64,000 nt of DNA from an uncultured Eggerthella sp. (GTDB lineage Bacteria > Actinomycetota > Coriobacteriia > Coriobacteriales > Eggerthellaceae), in assembly GCA_900542065.1 (NCBI GenBank), contig UQLU01000004.1, forward strand, positions 1-64,000, given 5' to 3'. Below the pieces are notes generated by a model. That model saw only the letters and a list, made by a program, of their open reading frames with translations, was not told the DNA's origin and searched no databases. Below are positions 18,867-28,511 of this stretch, in pieces. The translations under genes were made by a program, and so were the position numbers. Position 1 is the first letter of the stretch, and the number at the start of each line of letters is the position of its first letter.

Positions 18867-19430
18867 TTAGGCTTTCATCTGATCGGTCATAATGCCACGT
18901 TCAAGAAGAATAGCTACAACTTCTTCAGCAACATCACGAATCGAGCGATTTTCGGTTTCAACTTCAACATCAGCTGCTGCTTCGTATTGAGGCTGACGTT
19001 CGATAATGGTTTTACGTGCGGTATTAAGATCTTTAAACATCGGACGAGATTCGGTATTAGGAATACGTGCTGCTGCAGCATCAGCAGAAACTTTCAGGTA
19101 AATCACAAAACCTGCGTCCTTCATAATTTCCGCATTTTCTGGGCGCTTTGTAACAACTCCCCCGCCACAACCAATCAGACGAGGAGAACGACGAGCCAAA
19201 TCACGCAAAACATCAGTTTCAATATCACGAAATGCTTCTTCACCATCTTCAGCAAAAATATCGGCAATGATGCGGTCTTCACGTAATTCTAAATACTCAT
19301 CAGCGTCAATTGATGCAACGCCGCACGTAACAGCAATCTGCTGAGAAACACTTGTTTTACCTGCTCCCATAAACCCAATAAAGAAAACAGGTTTATTCAA
19401 TACATAACGACCAGCATGATGTTGGGTCAT
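18867..19430 (-). CDS. aroK: Shikimate kinase
   Basis: ATP-dependent 3-phosphorylation of shikimate; 187 residues. The P-loop is GFMGAGKTSVSQQ near residue 22, the shikimate-binding Asp lies in DADEYLELRED, and the second glycine motif is IGCGGGVVTK. The gene lies seven bases upstream of aroB and 25 bases downstream of aroC, forming an aroC-aroK-aroB unit. Confidence 0.94.
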   Translation of the reverse strand: MTQHHAGRYVLNKPVFFIGFMGAGKTSVSQQIAVTCGVASIDADEYLELREDRIIADIFAEDGEEAFRDIETDVLRDLARRSPRLIGCGGGVVTKRPENAEIMKDAGFVIYLKVSADAAAARIPNTESRPMFKDLNTARKTIIERQPQYEAAADVEVETENRSIRDVAEEVVAILLERGIMTDQMKA

Positions 19431-19455
19431 TAGAACTCCTCATTAATATCTATAT

Positions 19456-20628
19456 TTAGCGTGACATTGTTTTAATGCGTTCCTTAAAAGCAGCAATATT
19501 GGCTTTGATATCGGTCATATTATCGCTACCGAACTTTTCTAGATACGCATTAGCTAATACCATAGCTACCTCAGATTCACCCACTACCGCAGCAGCTGGC
19601 ACGGCACAGGTATCACTTCGTTCTTTTGATGCCTTGGCAACTTCAAGCGTATCAAGATTTACCGTATTTAACGGAATGGTAAGCGTAGGAATAGGTTTCA
19701 TCGCAACGGTAATAATCAAAGGCATACCAGTTGTCATGCCACCTTCAAGACCACCAGCATTATTTGATGCTCGAACAAACCCTTTCTTTTCATCTAAGGT
19801 AATTTCATCGTGCACCTGGCTGCCACGAAGATGAGCAGCTTCAAAACCTAGACCAAACTCAACACCTTTCATTGCAGGAATCGAAAACAATGCAGCAGCT
19901 AGTCTAGAAGTTAAACGTTTCGATGGTGTTTCGTATCCACCTAAGGTAGGTAAAAGACCGGTAACGACAATTCTAAAGGTGCCTCCTAATGAATCTCCAG
20001 CTTCCTTGGCGGCGTCAATTGCGTCCATCATCTTTTGAGAAGCTTCATCATCAGGACAGCGAACTTCACTCATCTCTATATCGAGTGGGCTGTAATAGAG
20101 CGCATCATTCATAGGGTCGTCTTCATCCATATGGGCCTCTCCAATAGAGGTTACATAGGAATAAATTTCAACCCCTAACTCGGCAAGCAATTCGCGAGCA
20201 ATTCCAGCTGAAGCAACACGCATGGTAGTCTCACGAGCACTTGATCGCTCCAACACATTGCGGCAATCGTCAAAATCGTTTTTCAAAACGCCTAAAAGAT
20301 CCGCATGACCAGGGCGAGGAGTTACTTCGCGAACTAAATCTTGGGGAGACTCACCAAACACCGCCATGCGATCAGTCCAGTTTTGCCAATCGCGATTAGG
20401 AACACTTAATGTTATAGGGCTACCAAGGGTGTGACCAAAACGAACACCTGAAGTAATCTGGACCGTATCTTTTTCAATAGCTTGTCTACCACCGCGTCCA
20501 TAACCGCTCTGTCTACGTTCAAGATCGGTGTTGATGCTTTTTTCCGATATCGCCAACCCTGCAGGAACACCAGTAACAATAGCACTAAGAACGGGTCCGT
20601 GACTTTCTCCAGCTGTGATGAATTCCAT
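19456..20628 (-). CDS. aroC: Chorismate synthase
   Basis: FMN-dependent enzyme that converts EPSP to chorismate, last step of the pathway. Seen: the N-terminus FITAGESHGPVLSAIVTGVPAGL, RRQSGYGRGGRQ, PGHADLLGV and SSARETTMRVASAGIA. About 390 residues. The ATG at 20628 fits the family N-terminus and has AAGGT upstream; an earlier in-frame ATG would add 16 hydrophobic residues not found in the family. First gene of the aroC-aroK-aroB block after the AroE-like gene. Confidence 0.95.
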   Translation of the reverse strand: MEFITAGESHGPVLSAIVTGVPAGLAISEKSINTDLERRQSGYGRGGRQAIEKDTVQITSGVRFGHTLGSPITLSVPNRDWQNWTDRMAVFGESPQDLVREVTPRPGHADLLGVLKNDFDDCRNVLERSSARETTMRVASAGIARELLAELGVEIYSYVTSIGEAHMDEDDPMNDALYYSPLDIEMSEVRCPDDEASQKMMDAIDAAKEAGDSLGGTFRIVVTGLLPTLGGYETPSKRLTSRLAAALFSIPAMKGVEFGLGFEAAHLRGSQVHDEITLDEKKGFVRASNNAGGLEGGMTTGMPLIITVAMKPIPTLTIPLNTVNLDTLEVAKASKERSDTCAVPAAAVVGESEVAMVLANAYLEKFGSDNMTDIKANIAAFKERIKTMSR

Positions 20629-20697
20629 ATAACTTACCTTAATCAAAGAGTTACAAAACGAAATAAATTGTAGCAAAGCATCGTATTGGTCGAAACA

Positions 20698-21537
20698 TCA
20701 AGCAATACCAGCATTGCCAAATTCAATAAGCAATTTGGCGCATTCTCTACCCCAGTAATCCATGATCATCGAATAGGGAACAACATCGCATTGCATATTG
20801 TGAGCTTGCTGTAATAAGGCATCTGAACGCCCCCATGGATCACATACGATCTGCGCAGAGTGCAACACTTCAGAATAATCAGGAATTGAAACTGAGCCAG
20901 ACAAAAAAGAAATTACAATGTCAGCTTGATCTATTGAAGAAAACGCCTGAAGCGAGCCGAACTTAAAATCACAATGTTCATAGGCACGTGTAGCAGATAG
21001 ATGTCCTGTTCGAGATTGTTCAGTGTCTAAAATTGACATCTTATTTTTAGCGTATGCAGCCAAAAAGGTGTCCAGATTTTCCTGAGCGCGATTTCGATCC
21101 GAATCAAGAAGGGTAATTAAATCCACCCCTGCACGCGAACACTCGTAGGCCATATCAAGAGCACAACTGCTCGATCCAAGAATAACAACATGGGCACCAT
21201 AAAGAGGAATAAATGCTTCTTCAAGGCAATCAACAACACTTCGCGCAAGCTGAGAAACACTAACCGTATTTGAACCGCCACGATATCTAATATCGCTTCC
21301 CTGGGTAAGTTTGGTTGAAGCTCCTTTTGCCGTAGCTGTTTCAAACAATAAAGACCTGAAAGCAGGAGCAACTACAAAAGCATGCTCATTTCCCTCTAAA
21401 AGCAAACGAGCATCAGCCTGTGTTTCACATTCGCGAATAGAAACACTCCAAACCGCAGTTTTTTCCATAAAAGCACGTCTAAAACGACTCGCCTGATTGC
21501 TTACATCGGGCGTTGCGATGAAGGTAAGGTTTCGCAC
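20698..21537 (-). CDS. Divergent shikimate-dehydrogenase-like protein, catalytic residues not conserved
   Basis: A 279-residue protein with the two-domain outline of shikimate dehydrogenase. It has an N-terminal open alpha/beta domain, YRGGSNTVSVS where AroE has the GAxNT stretch, and a Rossmann segment GAHVVILGSSSCALDMAYEC. The C-terminal helix (YSMIMDYWGRECAKLLIEFG) resembles the AroE ML-Q-A helix. The AroE catalytic Lys of the NVTxPxK motif and its partner Asp are not recognisable (VVAPAFRSL stands in place). GTG start with a GAGGGGG site. Position in the aro run suggests an ancestral AroE slot; activity is doubtful. Confidence 0.55.
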   Translation of the reverse strand: MRNLTFIATPDVSNQASRFRRAFMEKTAVWSVSIRECETQADARLLLEGNEHAFVVAPAFRSLLFETATAKGASTKLTQGSDIRYRGGSNTVSVSQLARSVVDCLEEAFIPLYGAHVVILGSSSCALDMAYECSRAGVDLITLLDSDRNRAQENLDTFLAAYAKNKMSILDTEQSRTGHLSATRAYEHCDFKFGSLQAFSSIDQADIVISFLSGSVSIPDYSEVLHSAQIVCDPWGRSDALLQQAHNMQCDVVPYSMIMDYWGRECAKLLIEFGNAGIA

Positions 21538-22055
21538 GCTTGTGCCCCCTCAGGTTCTTGATCGGCAATAAATATACGTTCGATGTTACGAACAAAGACT
21601 GTATGTTTCAAATCTTCTTCCACGAGCGGACAAACTAAATACGCTTTCATACCCAAAAGGTGCGCACCAAGAATATCGGTGGAAAGCTGATCACCAATCA
21701 TTACCGCATCTTTGTGAGAGACATTAAGCACGCGGCACGCTTTTAGATAGCCTTGAGGCAGCGGCTTGAGCGCTTTTGCGACTATAGGTAATTCCAGCTC
21801 ACGAGCAAGAGAAAACACATGTTGATGAAAATTGTTTGAAAGTAGACACGCATCAACACTTGCATTCTTCAATTTAGCTAACCACTGCACAACATCAGGA
21901 GGCACCATATGATCGGCGCGCGACAAAATAGTATTGTCTACGTCTAGCAAAACCGCAGATATACCTTCTCCCAAGATATCAGCACGAATATCAATAGCAC
22001 TGATGCGGGAAAAATATCTATCAGGATGAAGTAACGCCATACAACGACACTTCAC
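21501..22055 (-). CDS. YqeG-family HAD IIIA phosphatase
   Basis: HAD-superfamily hydrolase of about 184 residues. Motif I is VLLDVDNTIL, motif II LLSNN, and motif III/IV the KPLPQGYLKAC and MIGDQLSTDILGAHLLGM segments. The family is usually called YqeG and acts on phosphorylated small molecules; the substrate is unknown. A GTG start at 22055 abuts the mltG stop; an internal ATG at 22040 is also possible. The 3' end overlaps the AroE-like start by 37 bases, indicating tight coupling. In Firmicutes yqeG precedes aroE, so the neighbourhood is conserved. Confidence 0.85.
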   Translation of the reverse strand: MKCRCMALLHPDRYFSRISAIDIRADILGEGISAVLLDVDNTILSRADHMVPPDVVQWLAKLKNASVDACLLSNNFHQHVFSLARELELPIVAKALKPLPQGYLKACRVLNVSHKDAVMIGDQLSTDILGAHLLGMKAYLVCPLVEEDLKHTVFVRNIERIFIADQEPEGAQACETLPSSQRPM

Positions 22056-22058
22056 CCA

Positions 22059-23219
22059 TTAAGAATGTTCGGCAATAGTTTGCTGGTGCTCGTCGTAGGT
22101 TTTATCAAAGAAGTACTCGATAACACCTTGGTCATTCGGCCAGAACGAGAAGAAGTAATAATCCGAGAAATTTGGCTCAGGTGAACAAACTGCCTGCAAA
22201 GAACTTAAACTTGGACTACAAATTGGCGTAGGAGTAAGTCCCTTGGTTACACGCGTGTTGTAAGGACTATCGGTAGACCAATCATAGGAATCTAAGTTAT
22301 CACCAACTTCATAGGCAGTTGTAGCATCGCTTCCCAACATGCCATAGGAAGGATCGCCCTCATTTGCTAATCGGTTATAGAAAACCGCAGCTACCTTGCT
22401 TCGCGTATCGTCGGTAGCTTCCTTTTCAACAATTGATGCCAAAATGAGCGCATCGTAATGAGAGAGGCCTTGGCTTTCAGGATACGAATAATCAAGCGAA
22501 GAAATCTCAGTTTGATACTGAGTGAGCATTTGACGAACTACGTCTTCTGGAGTTGCATCGATTAAGAGTTCATAGGTTTTCGGGAACAAAAATCCTTCCA
22601 AAGACCCCGTAGAAGATTCACTTAAAAACGAAAATTCATCGACATAAGGATCAATAGTACTCGTAGCTTCTTTGAACTGATCTGCTGTTATAGAGCCGCC
22701 ATAGGCCTGTTCAACCAAAGTGGCAATGGTATCAAGCGTTGCTCCTTCAGGAATAGAAAGACCAGCTTGAGTTGAAGCAGGACCTGCAATTAAACTCTGA
22801 ACAATTTCGTCGGTACTAGTACCACCACTGAATTGATAGATGCCAGACTTTAAGGATGTCCCTGCATTAGCCGCATTAACCGCAGATTCAAAATCACTCG
22901 TACGATTAATAAGGCCAGCATCATATAAGGTCTGTGAAATAGAAGTAACGGTTGAACCATCTGCGATTTCAACCGTTACCTGTTCGCCTTCTTCAACTAA
23001 ATTAGGATTGGCTTGCGCACAACTTGCATTAATAAACAAGGTTATTGCTGCAATAACAATAATGAGTAAAACTACTACCGCAGCAATAATAGGAGCCTTG
23101 GATTTTTTAGGCCGAATAGCAGACGTGTCATACGTCCTAAAAGCCTTTTCGCCTCGAGCGTGAGCTGCACGCGCTGCATGATTAGGTCGTCGAGAATAAG
23201 TAACCTTACGAGGTGTCAT
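22059..23219 (-). CDS. mltG: Endolytic murein transglycosylase MltG
   Basis: Membrane-anchored YceG-type transglycosylase of 386 residues that cleaves nascent glycan strands. A basic cytoplasmic N-terminus is followed by one membrane helix (IIAAVVVLLIIVIAAITLFI, about residues 44-64). Then come a LysM-like segment and the catalytic domain, with the active glutamate in LILASIVEKEA and the family signature YNTRVTKGLTPTPICSP. It overlaps the ruvX stop by four bases (ATGA), the common ruvX-mltG arrangement. Confidence 0.94.
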   Translation of the reverse strand: MTPRKVTYSRRPNHAARAAHARGEKAFRTYDTSAIRPKKSKAPIIAAVVVLLIIVIAAITLFINASCAQANPNLVEEGEQVTVEIADGSTVTSISQTLYDAGLINRTSDFESAVNAANAGTSLKSGIYQFSGGTSTDEIVQSLIAGPASTQAGLSIPEGATLDTIATLVEQAYGGSITADQFKEATSTIDPYVDEFSFLSESSTGSLEGFLFPKTYELLIDATPEDVVRQMLTQYQTEISSLDYSYPESQGLSHYDALILASIVEKEATDDTRSKVAAVFYNRLANEGDPSYGMLGSDATTAYEVGDNLDSYDWSTDSPYNTRVTKGLTPTPICSPSLSSLQAVCSPEPNFSDYYFFSFWPNDQGVIEYFFDKTYDEHQQTIAEHS

Positions 23220-23653
23220 CCCCTATTCCTTTCATCAGATTCAGTTTGTCGAGCATCAAGCCAAGATTGCAAGAATAACGACGCTGCAATCATATCAACT
23301 TTTCCTCGCATCTGTTTTTCCGAAAGTCCTTTTTCGCGCAAAATACGCTTCGCTTCAGAAGAACTTAGACGCTCATCGGAAAATTCAACTGGCAAATGAA
23401 GCGTATTAGCAACCTGCAGAGCAATCTCTCTACACGCTTCAGCTTGCTTTCCAATTTGCCCATTTAAAGATAACGGTAAGCCAGAAACAATCATTTCTGG
23501 CTCCCAATCTTGGCACACTCTTCGAAATGAAGCAGCATTTACCTTAACCTCGGCAGTTGGTAAAACGCATAGAGGAGAAGCTACACGCTCATCAGGATCG
23601 CTTATTGCTATACCGCAACGAACTTGCCCGATATCTAGCGCCATAATTCTCAA
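23216..23653 (-). CDS. ruvX: Holliday-junction resolvase-like RNase (YqgF/RuvX)
   Basis: RNase H-fold protein of about 145 residues, implicated in 16S rRNA processing. Catalytic-type aspartates are visible in MALDIGQVRCGIAISD and in the C-terminal GKVDMIAASLFLQSWLD; VSGLPLSLNGQ and DERLSSSEA complete the fold. The TTG at 23653 has GAAGGG seven bases upstream; the ATG three codons later is the alternative start. Located between alaS and mltG, the conserved order. Confidence 0.92.
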   Translation of the reverse strand: MRIMALDIGQVRCGIAISDPDERVASPLCVLPTAEVKVNAASFRRVCQDWEPEMIVSGLPLSLNGQIGKQAEACREIALQVANTLHLPVEFSDERLSSSEAKRILREKGLSEKQMRGKVDMIAASLFLQSWLDARQTESDERNRG

Positions 23654-23690
23654 TGCAAAACCCTTCTACCTAGTACTACATTTCTGAAGG

Positions 23691-26333
23691 TTAAGCCAAA
23701 AGCATTTCACGAGCCGCATCAAGTGCAGTATCAATACCTGAAGCGTCCTTACCACCAGCTTGAGCCATGGTAGGCTTACCGCCGCCACCGCCTTTAACAC
23801 AAGGAGCAATTGCCTTAATGACCGCACCCGCATTAAATCCAGCAGCAACCGCCTCATCACTGCCCGCAGCAATCAATAAAGGTTTTCCGTCTTTTTCGCC
23901 AGCTGCTACTAAAGCACCAGGAGTAGTCATACGAGAACGGATTACGTCCCAGAGGTTTCGTAATTGGCCACCATCATGCACTTCAGTTCGCGCGATGATA
24001 ACAGGATAGCCACCCTTTGCCTGAGCAGCACTATCAAGCAAAGCAGAAATGCCATCATCGGAAACAATTTCTTTAGCATGCTTGGCTTTATGTTGAATTT
24101 CTTTTAAGGTCTTCAGGTTAGAAGCAGCACGCTCATGTACCTCAAAAAGTGGAACTTTAAGCTCAGTTGCGGTCTGCTTAAGCTCAGCTTCAACGCTGTT
24201 GACATATTCAAGTGCGCCAAAGCTTGTCACTGCCTCAATACGACGCGTGTTAGAACCAATGCTTGATTCACCCAAGATTTTTAAGAAACCAATTTCTGCC
24301 GTATTGCCAACATGACAACCACCGCAAAGTTCACGAGAAAATTCTCCCGCCTCAACAACACGTACTTGTTCACCATACTTTTCACCAAAGAGCGCCATAA
24401 CGCCAGCAGCACGAGCTTCATCTAGGGAAGTTTCATAAATATTCATAGAAACTGCCTTCATGATTTCCTCATTTGCAATGCGCTCGATTTCAGCAAGCTG
24501 TTCTGGGGTTACTGCTTCAAAATGAGTAAAGTCAAAACGCAAACGGTCAGGACCGACATAACTACCAGCCTGAGTTACATGATCGCCTAAAACCTTACGC
24601 AGCGAAGCATGCAAGATATGCGTAGCGGTATGATTGCGCGTAATTGCAGCACGGCGTTTAGCATCCACCGATGCAGTAACGTTATCACCAACAGAAATCG
24701 TGCCCTTCGAAACCAAAGCATAATGGCATACAAGACCTTTTTCGGGAGCCTTGGTGTCATTAACTTCTGCAACAAGGCCATCATTGGAGAAGATCTTGCC
24801 CGTATCTCCTACTTCGCCACCCATTTCTGCATAGAACGAAGTAGTGTCCAAAATAATTTCTACCGAATCGCCAGCTTGAGCCGTTTCAACTCGAGCGCCA
24901 TCACGAATAAGAGCAACAACCTTAGCTTCAGTATTAAGCAGGTCATAACCTACAAAGCTTGTGGTGCCAACTTCCTTGAGAAGCTCAGCATGAACGCCTC
25001 CGTAGGTTGACCATGCAGCTTCAGCATCTTTTGCGCCAGCAGCACGTGCACGATCACGCTGCTCCTGCATACAACGTTCAAAACCTTCCATGTCAACACT
25101 AAAGCCGCGCTCTTCGCAAATTTCGCTGGTAATTTCTACTGGGAAACCGTAGGTATCATGAAGCGTAAAGGCCTGCTGGCCTGCAAGAACGGTTCCCTGT
25201 AAGTCTTGAAGTGCCTCATCCAAGAAAGCACGACCCTGACGAAGTGTAGAACCAAAACGCTCTTCCTCTGCACTAATTAGGCGACGCTCGAGTTCACGAT
25301 TTTCTACAATTTCTGGATATACATGACCCATCAAACGCACGATTTCGTCGACATATTCGTTCAAGAAATGACCTTCGATACCAATAAGATGCGCCTTCAT
25401 GATGGCACGTCGAAGTAAACGACGTAAAACATAGCCACGTCCTTCATTCGAGGGCAAAATGCCATCTGCAATCATGAAGGTAACCGCTCGGCTATGATCC
25501 GCAATAATGCGAAGTGACAAATCCACCTTGTCATCTTTACCGTACTCAAGACCGCTTAGACGCTCCCCTACCGCAACAAGCGAACGAAGAACATCGGTGT
25601 CATAGTTGTTAGTAACTCCCTGCATGATGCCAGCAATACGCTCTAATCCCATGCCAGTATCAATATTTTTAGTCTTTAAAGGAGCTAACGTTCCGTCTTC
25701 TTGTCCATCGAACTGAGTAAAAACTAAGTTCCAGTACTCTAAGAAACGATCACAATCGCAGCCCGGTTTGCAATCAGGACGACCGCAACCTACTTCAGGA
25801 CCTTGATCGTAGTACAGCTCAGAACAAGGACCACAAGGACCCGTAGGACCTGCACGCCAGAAATTATCATCTTCGCCAAGTTTGGAAATATGATCCTCTG
25901 GAACACCTAAGCTCTTCCAGATTTCAATAGTTTCATCATCATCTTCAAACACCGTGAAATAGAGTTTTTCAGCTGGCAATTCTAAAACTTCAGTCGAAAA
26001 CTCATATGCCCAAGCACACATTTCTTTCTTGAAGTATTTACCGAAGCTGAAGTTGCCCAGCATTTCAAAGAAGCTCTGGTGCCTACCAGTAGTACCAATA
26101 ATGTCAATGTCATTAGTGCGAACACACTTTTGAACCGTAGTAGTACCAATATAGGCAGGATCTAATTCCTTTTGATGAAGAAAATAAGGCTTAAACTGAA
26201 CCATGCCTGCACTCGTAAGAAGAAGTGAAGGGTCATCAGGAATGAGCGAAGAAGAAGGCATACGCTTCATTCCCTTTTCCTCAAAAAACGACAAATACTT
26301 CTCGCGAATTTCGGCAGATGTCATATATTTCAT
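23691..26333 (-). CDS. alaS: Alanyl-tRNA synthetase
   Basis: Class II synthetase of about 880 residues. Seen: N-terminal MTSAEIREKYLSFFEEKGMKR, class II core with PDDPSLLLTSAGM, the cysteine-rich insert EVGCGRPDCKPGCDCDRF, and the editing-domain zinc motif RNHTATHILHASLRK with CGGCHVGNT. The C-terminal DHHA1-like domain holds VKGGGGGKPTMAQAGGKD. The ATG at 26333 has AGGA at good spacing and matches the family start, unlike the longer frame. ruvX follows 37 bases later. Confidence 0.97.
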   Translation of the reverse strand: MKYMTSAEIREKYLSFFEEKGMKRMPSSSLIPDDPSLLLTSAGMVQFKPYFLHQKELDPAYIGTTTVQKCVRTNDIDIIGTTGRHQSFFEMLGNFSFGKYFKKEMCAWAYEFSTEVLELPAEKLYFTVFEDDDETIEIWKSLGVPEDHISKLGEDDNFWRAGPTGPCGPCSELYYDQGPEVGCGRPDCKPGCDCDRFLEYWNLVFTQFDGQEDGTLAPLKTKNIDTGMGLERIAGIMQGVTNNYDTDVLRSLVAVGERLSGLEYGKDDKVDLSLRIIADHSRAVTFMIADGILPSNEGRGYVLRRLLRRAIMKAHLIGIEGHFLNEYVDEIVRLMGHVYPEIVENRELERRLISAEEERFGSTLRQGRAFLDEALQDLQGTVLAGQQAFTLHDTYGFPVEITSEICEERGFSVDMEGFERCMQEQRDRARAAGAKDAEAAWSTYGGVHAELLKEVGTTSFVGYDLLNTEAKVVALIRDGARVETAQAGDSVEIILDTTSFYAEMGGEVGDTGKIFSNDGLVAEVNDTKAPEKGLVCHYALVSKGTISVGDNVTASVDAKRRAAITRNHTATHILHASLRKVLGDHVTQAGSYVGPDRLRFDFTHFEAVTPEQLAEIERIANEEIMKAVSMNIYETSLDEARAAGVMALFGEKYGEQVRVVEAGEFSRELCGGCHVGNTAEIGFLKILGESSIGSNTRRIEAVTSFGALEYVNSVEAELKQTATELKVPLFEVHERAASNLKTLKEIQHKAKHAKEIVSDDGISALLDSAAQAKGGYPVIIARTEVHDGGQLRNLWDVIRSRMTTPGALVAAGEKDGKPLLIAAGSDEAVAAGFNAGAVIKAIAPCVKGGGGGKPTMAQAGGKDASGIDTALDAAREMLLA

Positions 26334-26397
26334 GTGCAAAATCCTATTCGTTTCTAGCTCTTGCAAATAAATGTTTCATACACAAATGATCATCATA

Positions 26398-27678
26398 TCA
26401 TTTACGATGCTTACCCTGCGAAGGAGTTATTTCTGGTACATAAAATTCACCAGTTGCATCGGCGACAGGATTAGCTTCTGAGCCTGACGGTTCTCCCTTA
26501 AAGATAACGCCATCCTCAGAAACAATAATTCGACCCGTTTTCTTTTCGAAATAATAGACAAATAACGACTTCGCAGCAGCAACGGCAGGAATCGAAACCA
26601 ACATACCAACAATGCTGCCCAAAAAACCACTTACCGCAAAACCTAACGCAGAACCAGTCATTAAAGCAAGGATAACAAGAGCAGGATGGATATCTACTGA
26701 ATTACCCATGATCTTAGGCGAAATGAAGGTATAGACCACTTGCTGAATAACGATGGTATAAATCAAAGAAATAAGCGCAATAAGAGGACTTACAAACAAG
26801 CTGATAAGCGCTGCCACAGCACCACCAAGCCAAGGACCAATTACAGGAATAATATTCAACAGGCCCGTAATTACCCCTAGGGCAGCAGCACCTGGAATAC
26901 CCATTACTGCATATCCAATGCCGCAGCCAACGCCAATCAATAAGCATTGCAACAACGTGCCTTTAATATATCCACCCATTACTCGAGTACCCGTTAAGTA
27001 GATAATGTTTAAATCATCATGATAACGGGGACCGAACAAGCGCTTAATTTCACGACCTAATGCAGGAAGTTCAATCAAAACCCAAAATGAAACAACTAAA
27101 GAAAAGCCCAATACCAGTGCAGTATTTGCAACGCTTGAACCAGCAGACATTACCCCTTCTGCACTTACACTAGCAATAGAGGAAAACCACCCTCCGATGG
27201 ACTTCAACGTATCGTTAATCCAAGAATTAACACGGTCATCTTGGAAAATGTAGGAATACTGGGAATACATCTGATTTAGCCAATGAGTTAAATCATTGAT
27301 TTGACCAGGGATGGTTTCTATCAGTGAAGCAAACTGCCCACCTAAACCAAGTGAAGGCGAAAATAAAAGCCAGAATAACAAGATAAGCGCCACGATTAAA
27401 AGAAGAAACGAAACGCATGAGCCCCAAACACGAGAAATTCCTTTTTTCTCCAATGCATTAACGGGGCCCTTAAGGCAAAACACAATAATGGTGGTCCACA
27501 CCACAATCGCAATTGGATTTGCCAAAATATTAAGAACTTGTCCCGCTAAGTACAGCAGTACTGCCAGAACAATAATGAATACCCCTGCATAAAGCCTTCG
27601 CCTGGACTTCAAAGTTTTTATTTCTTCTTCACGCAGTAGCGTGTCCTGATTATCTCGTTCGTTATAAGACATTGGCAA
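26398..27678 (-). CDS. AI-2E-family permease
   Basis: Polytopic membrane protein, about 426 residues, of the AI-2E transporter (TqsA/YtqA/YrrI) superfamily. It has two N-terminal helices, a soluble insert, then five helices with the family block GYIKGTLLQCLLIGVGCGIGYAVMGIPGAAALGVITGLLNIIPVIGPWLGG. Members export diverse solutes or sodium; the name AI-2E does not prove autoinducer export. A TTG at 27678 lies seven bases after AAGGAG; the next ATG (27672) is the alternative. The yrrI-alaS neighbourhood is widespread in Gram-positives. Confidence 0.85.
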   Translation of the reverse strand: MPMSYNERDNQDTLLREEEIKTLKSRRRLYAGVFIIVLAVLLYLAGQVLNILANPIAIVVWTTIIVFCLKGPVNALEKKGISRVWGSCVSFLLLIVALILLFWLLFSPSLGLGGQFASLIETIPGQINDLTHWLNQMYSQYSYIFQDDRVNSWINDTLKSIGGWFSSIASVSAEGVMSAGSSVANTALVLGFSLVVSFWVLIELPALGREIKRLFGPRYHDDLNIIYLTGTRVMGGYIKGTLLQCLLIGVGCGIGYAVMGIPGAAALGVITGLLNIIPVIGPWLGGAVAALISLFVSPLIALISLIYTIVIQQVVYTFISPKIMGNSVDIHPALVILALMTGSALGFAVSGFLGSIVGMLVSIPAVAAAKSLFVYYFEKKTGRIIVSEDGVIFKGEPSGSEANPVADATGEFYVPEITPSQGKHRK

Positions 27679-27740
27679 ATGTATGCTCCTTGTCCATAAA
27701 GTTGGTAATCCTGTACGTTGGTAGTCCCGTATAACAATAA

Positions 27741-27782
27741 ATCGTATAGGCAACTCACTAATAGTAAAGTTACCTATACGAT
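27741..27782 (-). terminator. Intrinsic terminator after the DUF948-like gene
   Basis: ATCGTATAGG and CCTATACGAT form a 10-bp stem, extended by AACT/AGTT after a single mismatch, and on the minus strand are followed by TTTATTGTTAT. It lies between the DUF948-like gene and the AI-2E permease. It probably ends the addBA-rarA-DUF948 transcript and leaves the permease-alaS group with its own promoter. Confidence 0.7.
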
Positions 27783-27807
27783 ACGTTACTTTTCGTTAAC
27801 AAATAAC

Positions 27808-28476
27808 TTAATAAATCGTGTCTGTATCATTTGAAATGTGAGCAGAAAACGCATCTTTCAAGCTAGAAGACATACGATTGGAATGATCTTGCGCAGCGCT
27901 TCTACTTGCAACCGCCTCATCTCGCTCAGCACGCTTAATATCGGCGCGAGCCTGAGCATCTGCAACTCGATCTTCCACTGAATCAAGCTTCTGGTCTACC
28001 GTGTTTGCCACAGTCCCAACGCAATCTTCCTTCTGCATAAGAGGAGCAATCTTCTGACGAATCTTGCCCGTAACAGAAGAAATAGCATCAAGCGGAACCG
28101 AAGTAATAGTATCGATAGATTCAGTAGCCTTAGAAACATTCCCCGTGATAGTGTTCACATCTTCCAAGATTTGATCAACACGCATAATCTCAAGATTTGC
28201 TGCATCAACCGTTAACGTCAATCGCTCCATAAGAGGATCAATACGATCAAGTGCTGGCTTGGTTTTATCAAGCGCATCACGCACTTCGCTTAAAGTAACT
28301 TTGGCTTCGCCTAGAACCTCTTTGGTTTCATCCATTAAAGGGTCAACTTTAGTAATCGTAGCCTTTATGGTTTTAATAAGCGAAACAAGGAAATACGCAA
28401 GCGCAATCAGCGCAATAATTCCTGCCAAGCACAATAAAACAACCCCTACAGGCACCAATGATTCAAAGAACTCCAT
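27808..28476 (-). CDS. DUF948-like membrane-anchored coiled-coil protein
   Basis: A 222-residue protein with one N-terminal membrane helix (VGVVLLCLAGIIALIALAYFLVSLI) followed by a long amphipathic region of heptad-like repeats (VDPLMDETKEVLGEAKVTLSE and onward) and a charged C-terminal tail. The topology matches the DUF948 family, often annotated as general stress proteins in Gram-positives. No catalytic motif is visible. It follows rarA by 35 bases on the same strand and precedes the terminator at 27741. Confidence 0.7.
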   Translation of the reverse strand: MEFFESLVPVGVVLLCLAGIIALIALAYFLVSLIKTIKATITKVDPLMDETKEVLGEAKVTLSEVRDALDKTKPALDRIDPLMERLTLTVDAANLEIMRVDQILEDVNTITGNVSKATESIDTITSVPLDAISSVTGKIRQKIAPLMQKEDCVGTVANTVDQKLDSVEDRVADAQARADIKRAERDEAVASRSAAQDHSNRMSSSLKDAFSAHISNDTDTIY

Positions 28477-28511
28477 CGATCCTCCTTTTTGCTAGGAATC
28501 GAATATTTTCC

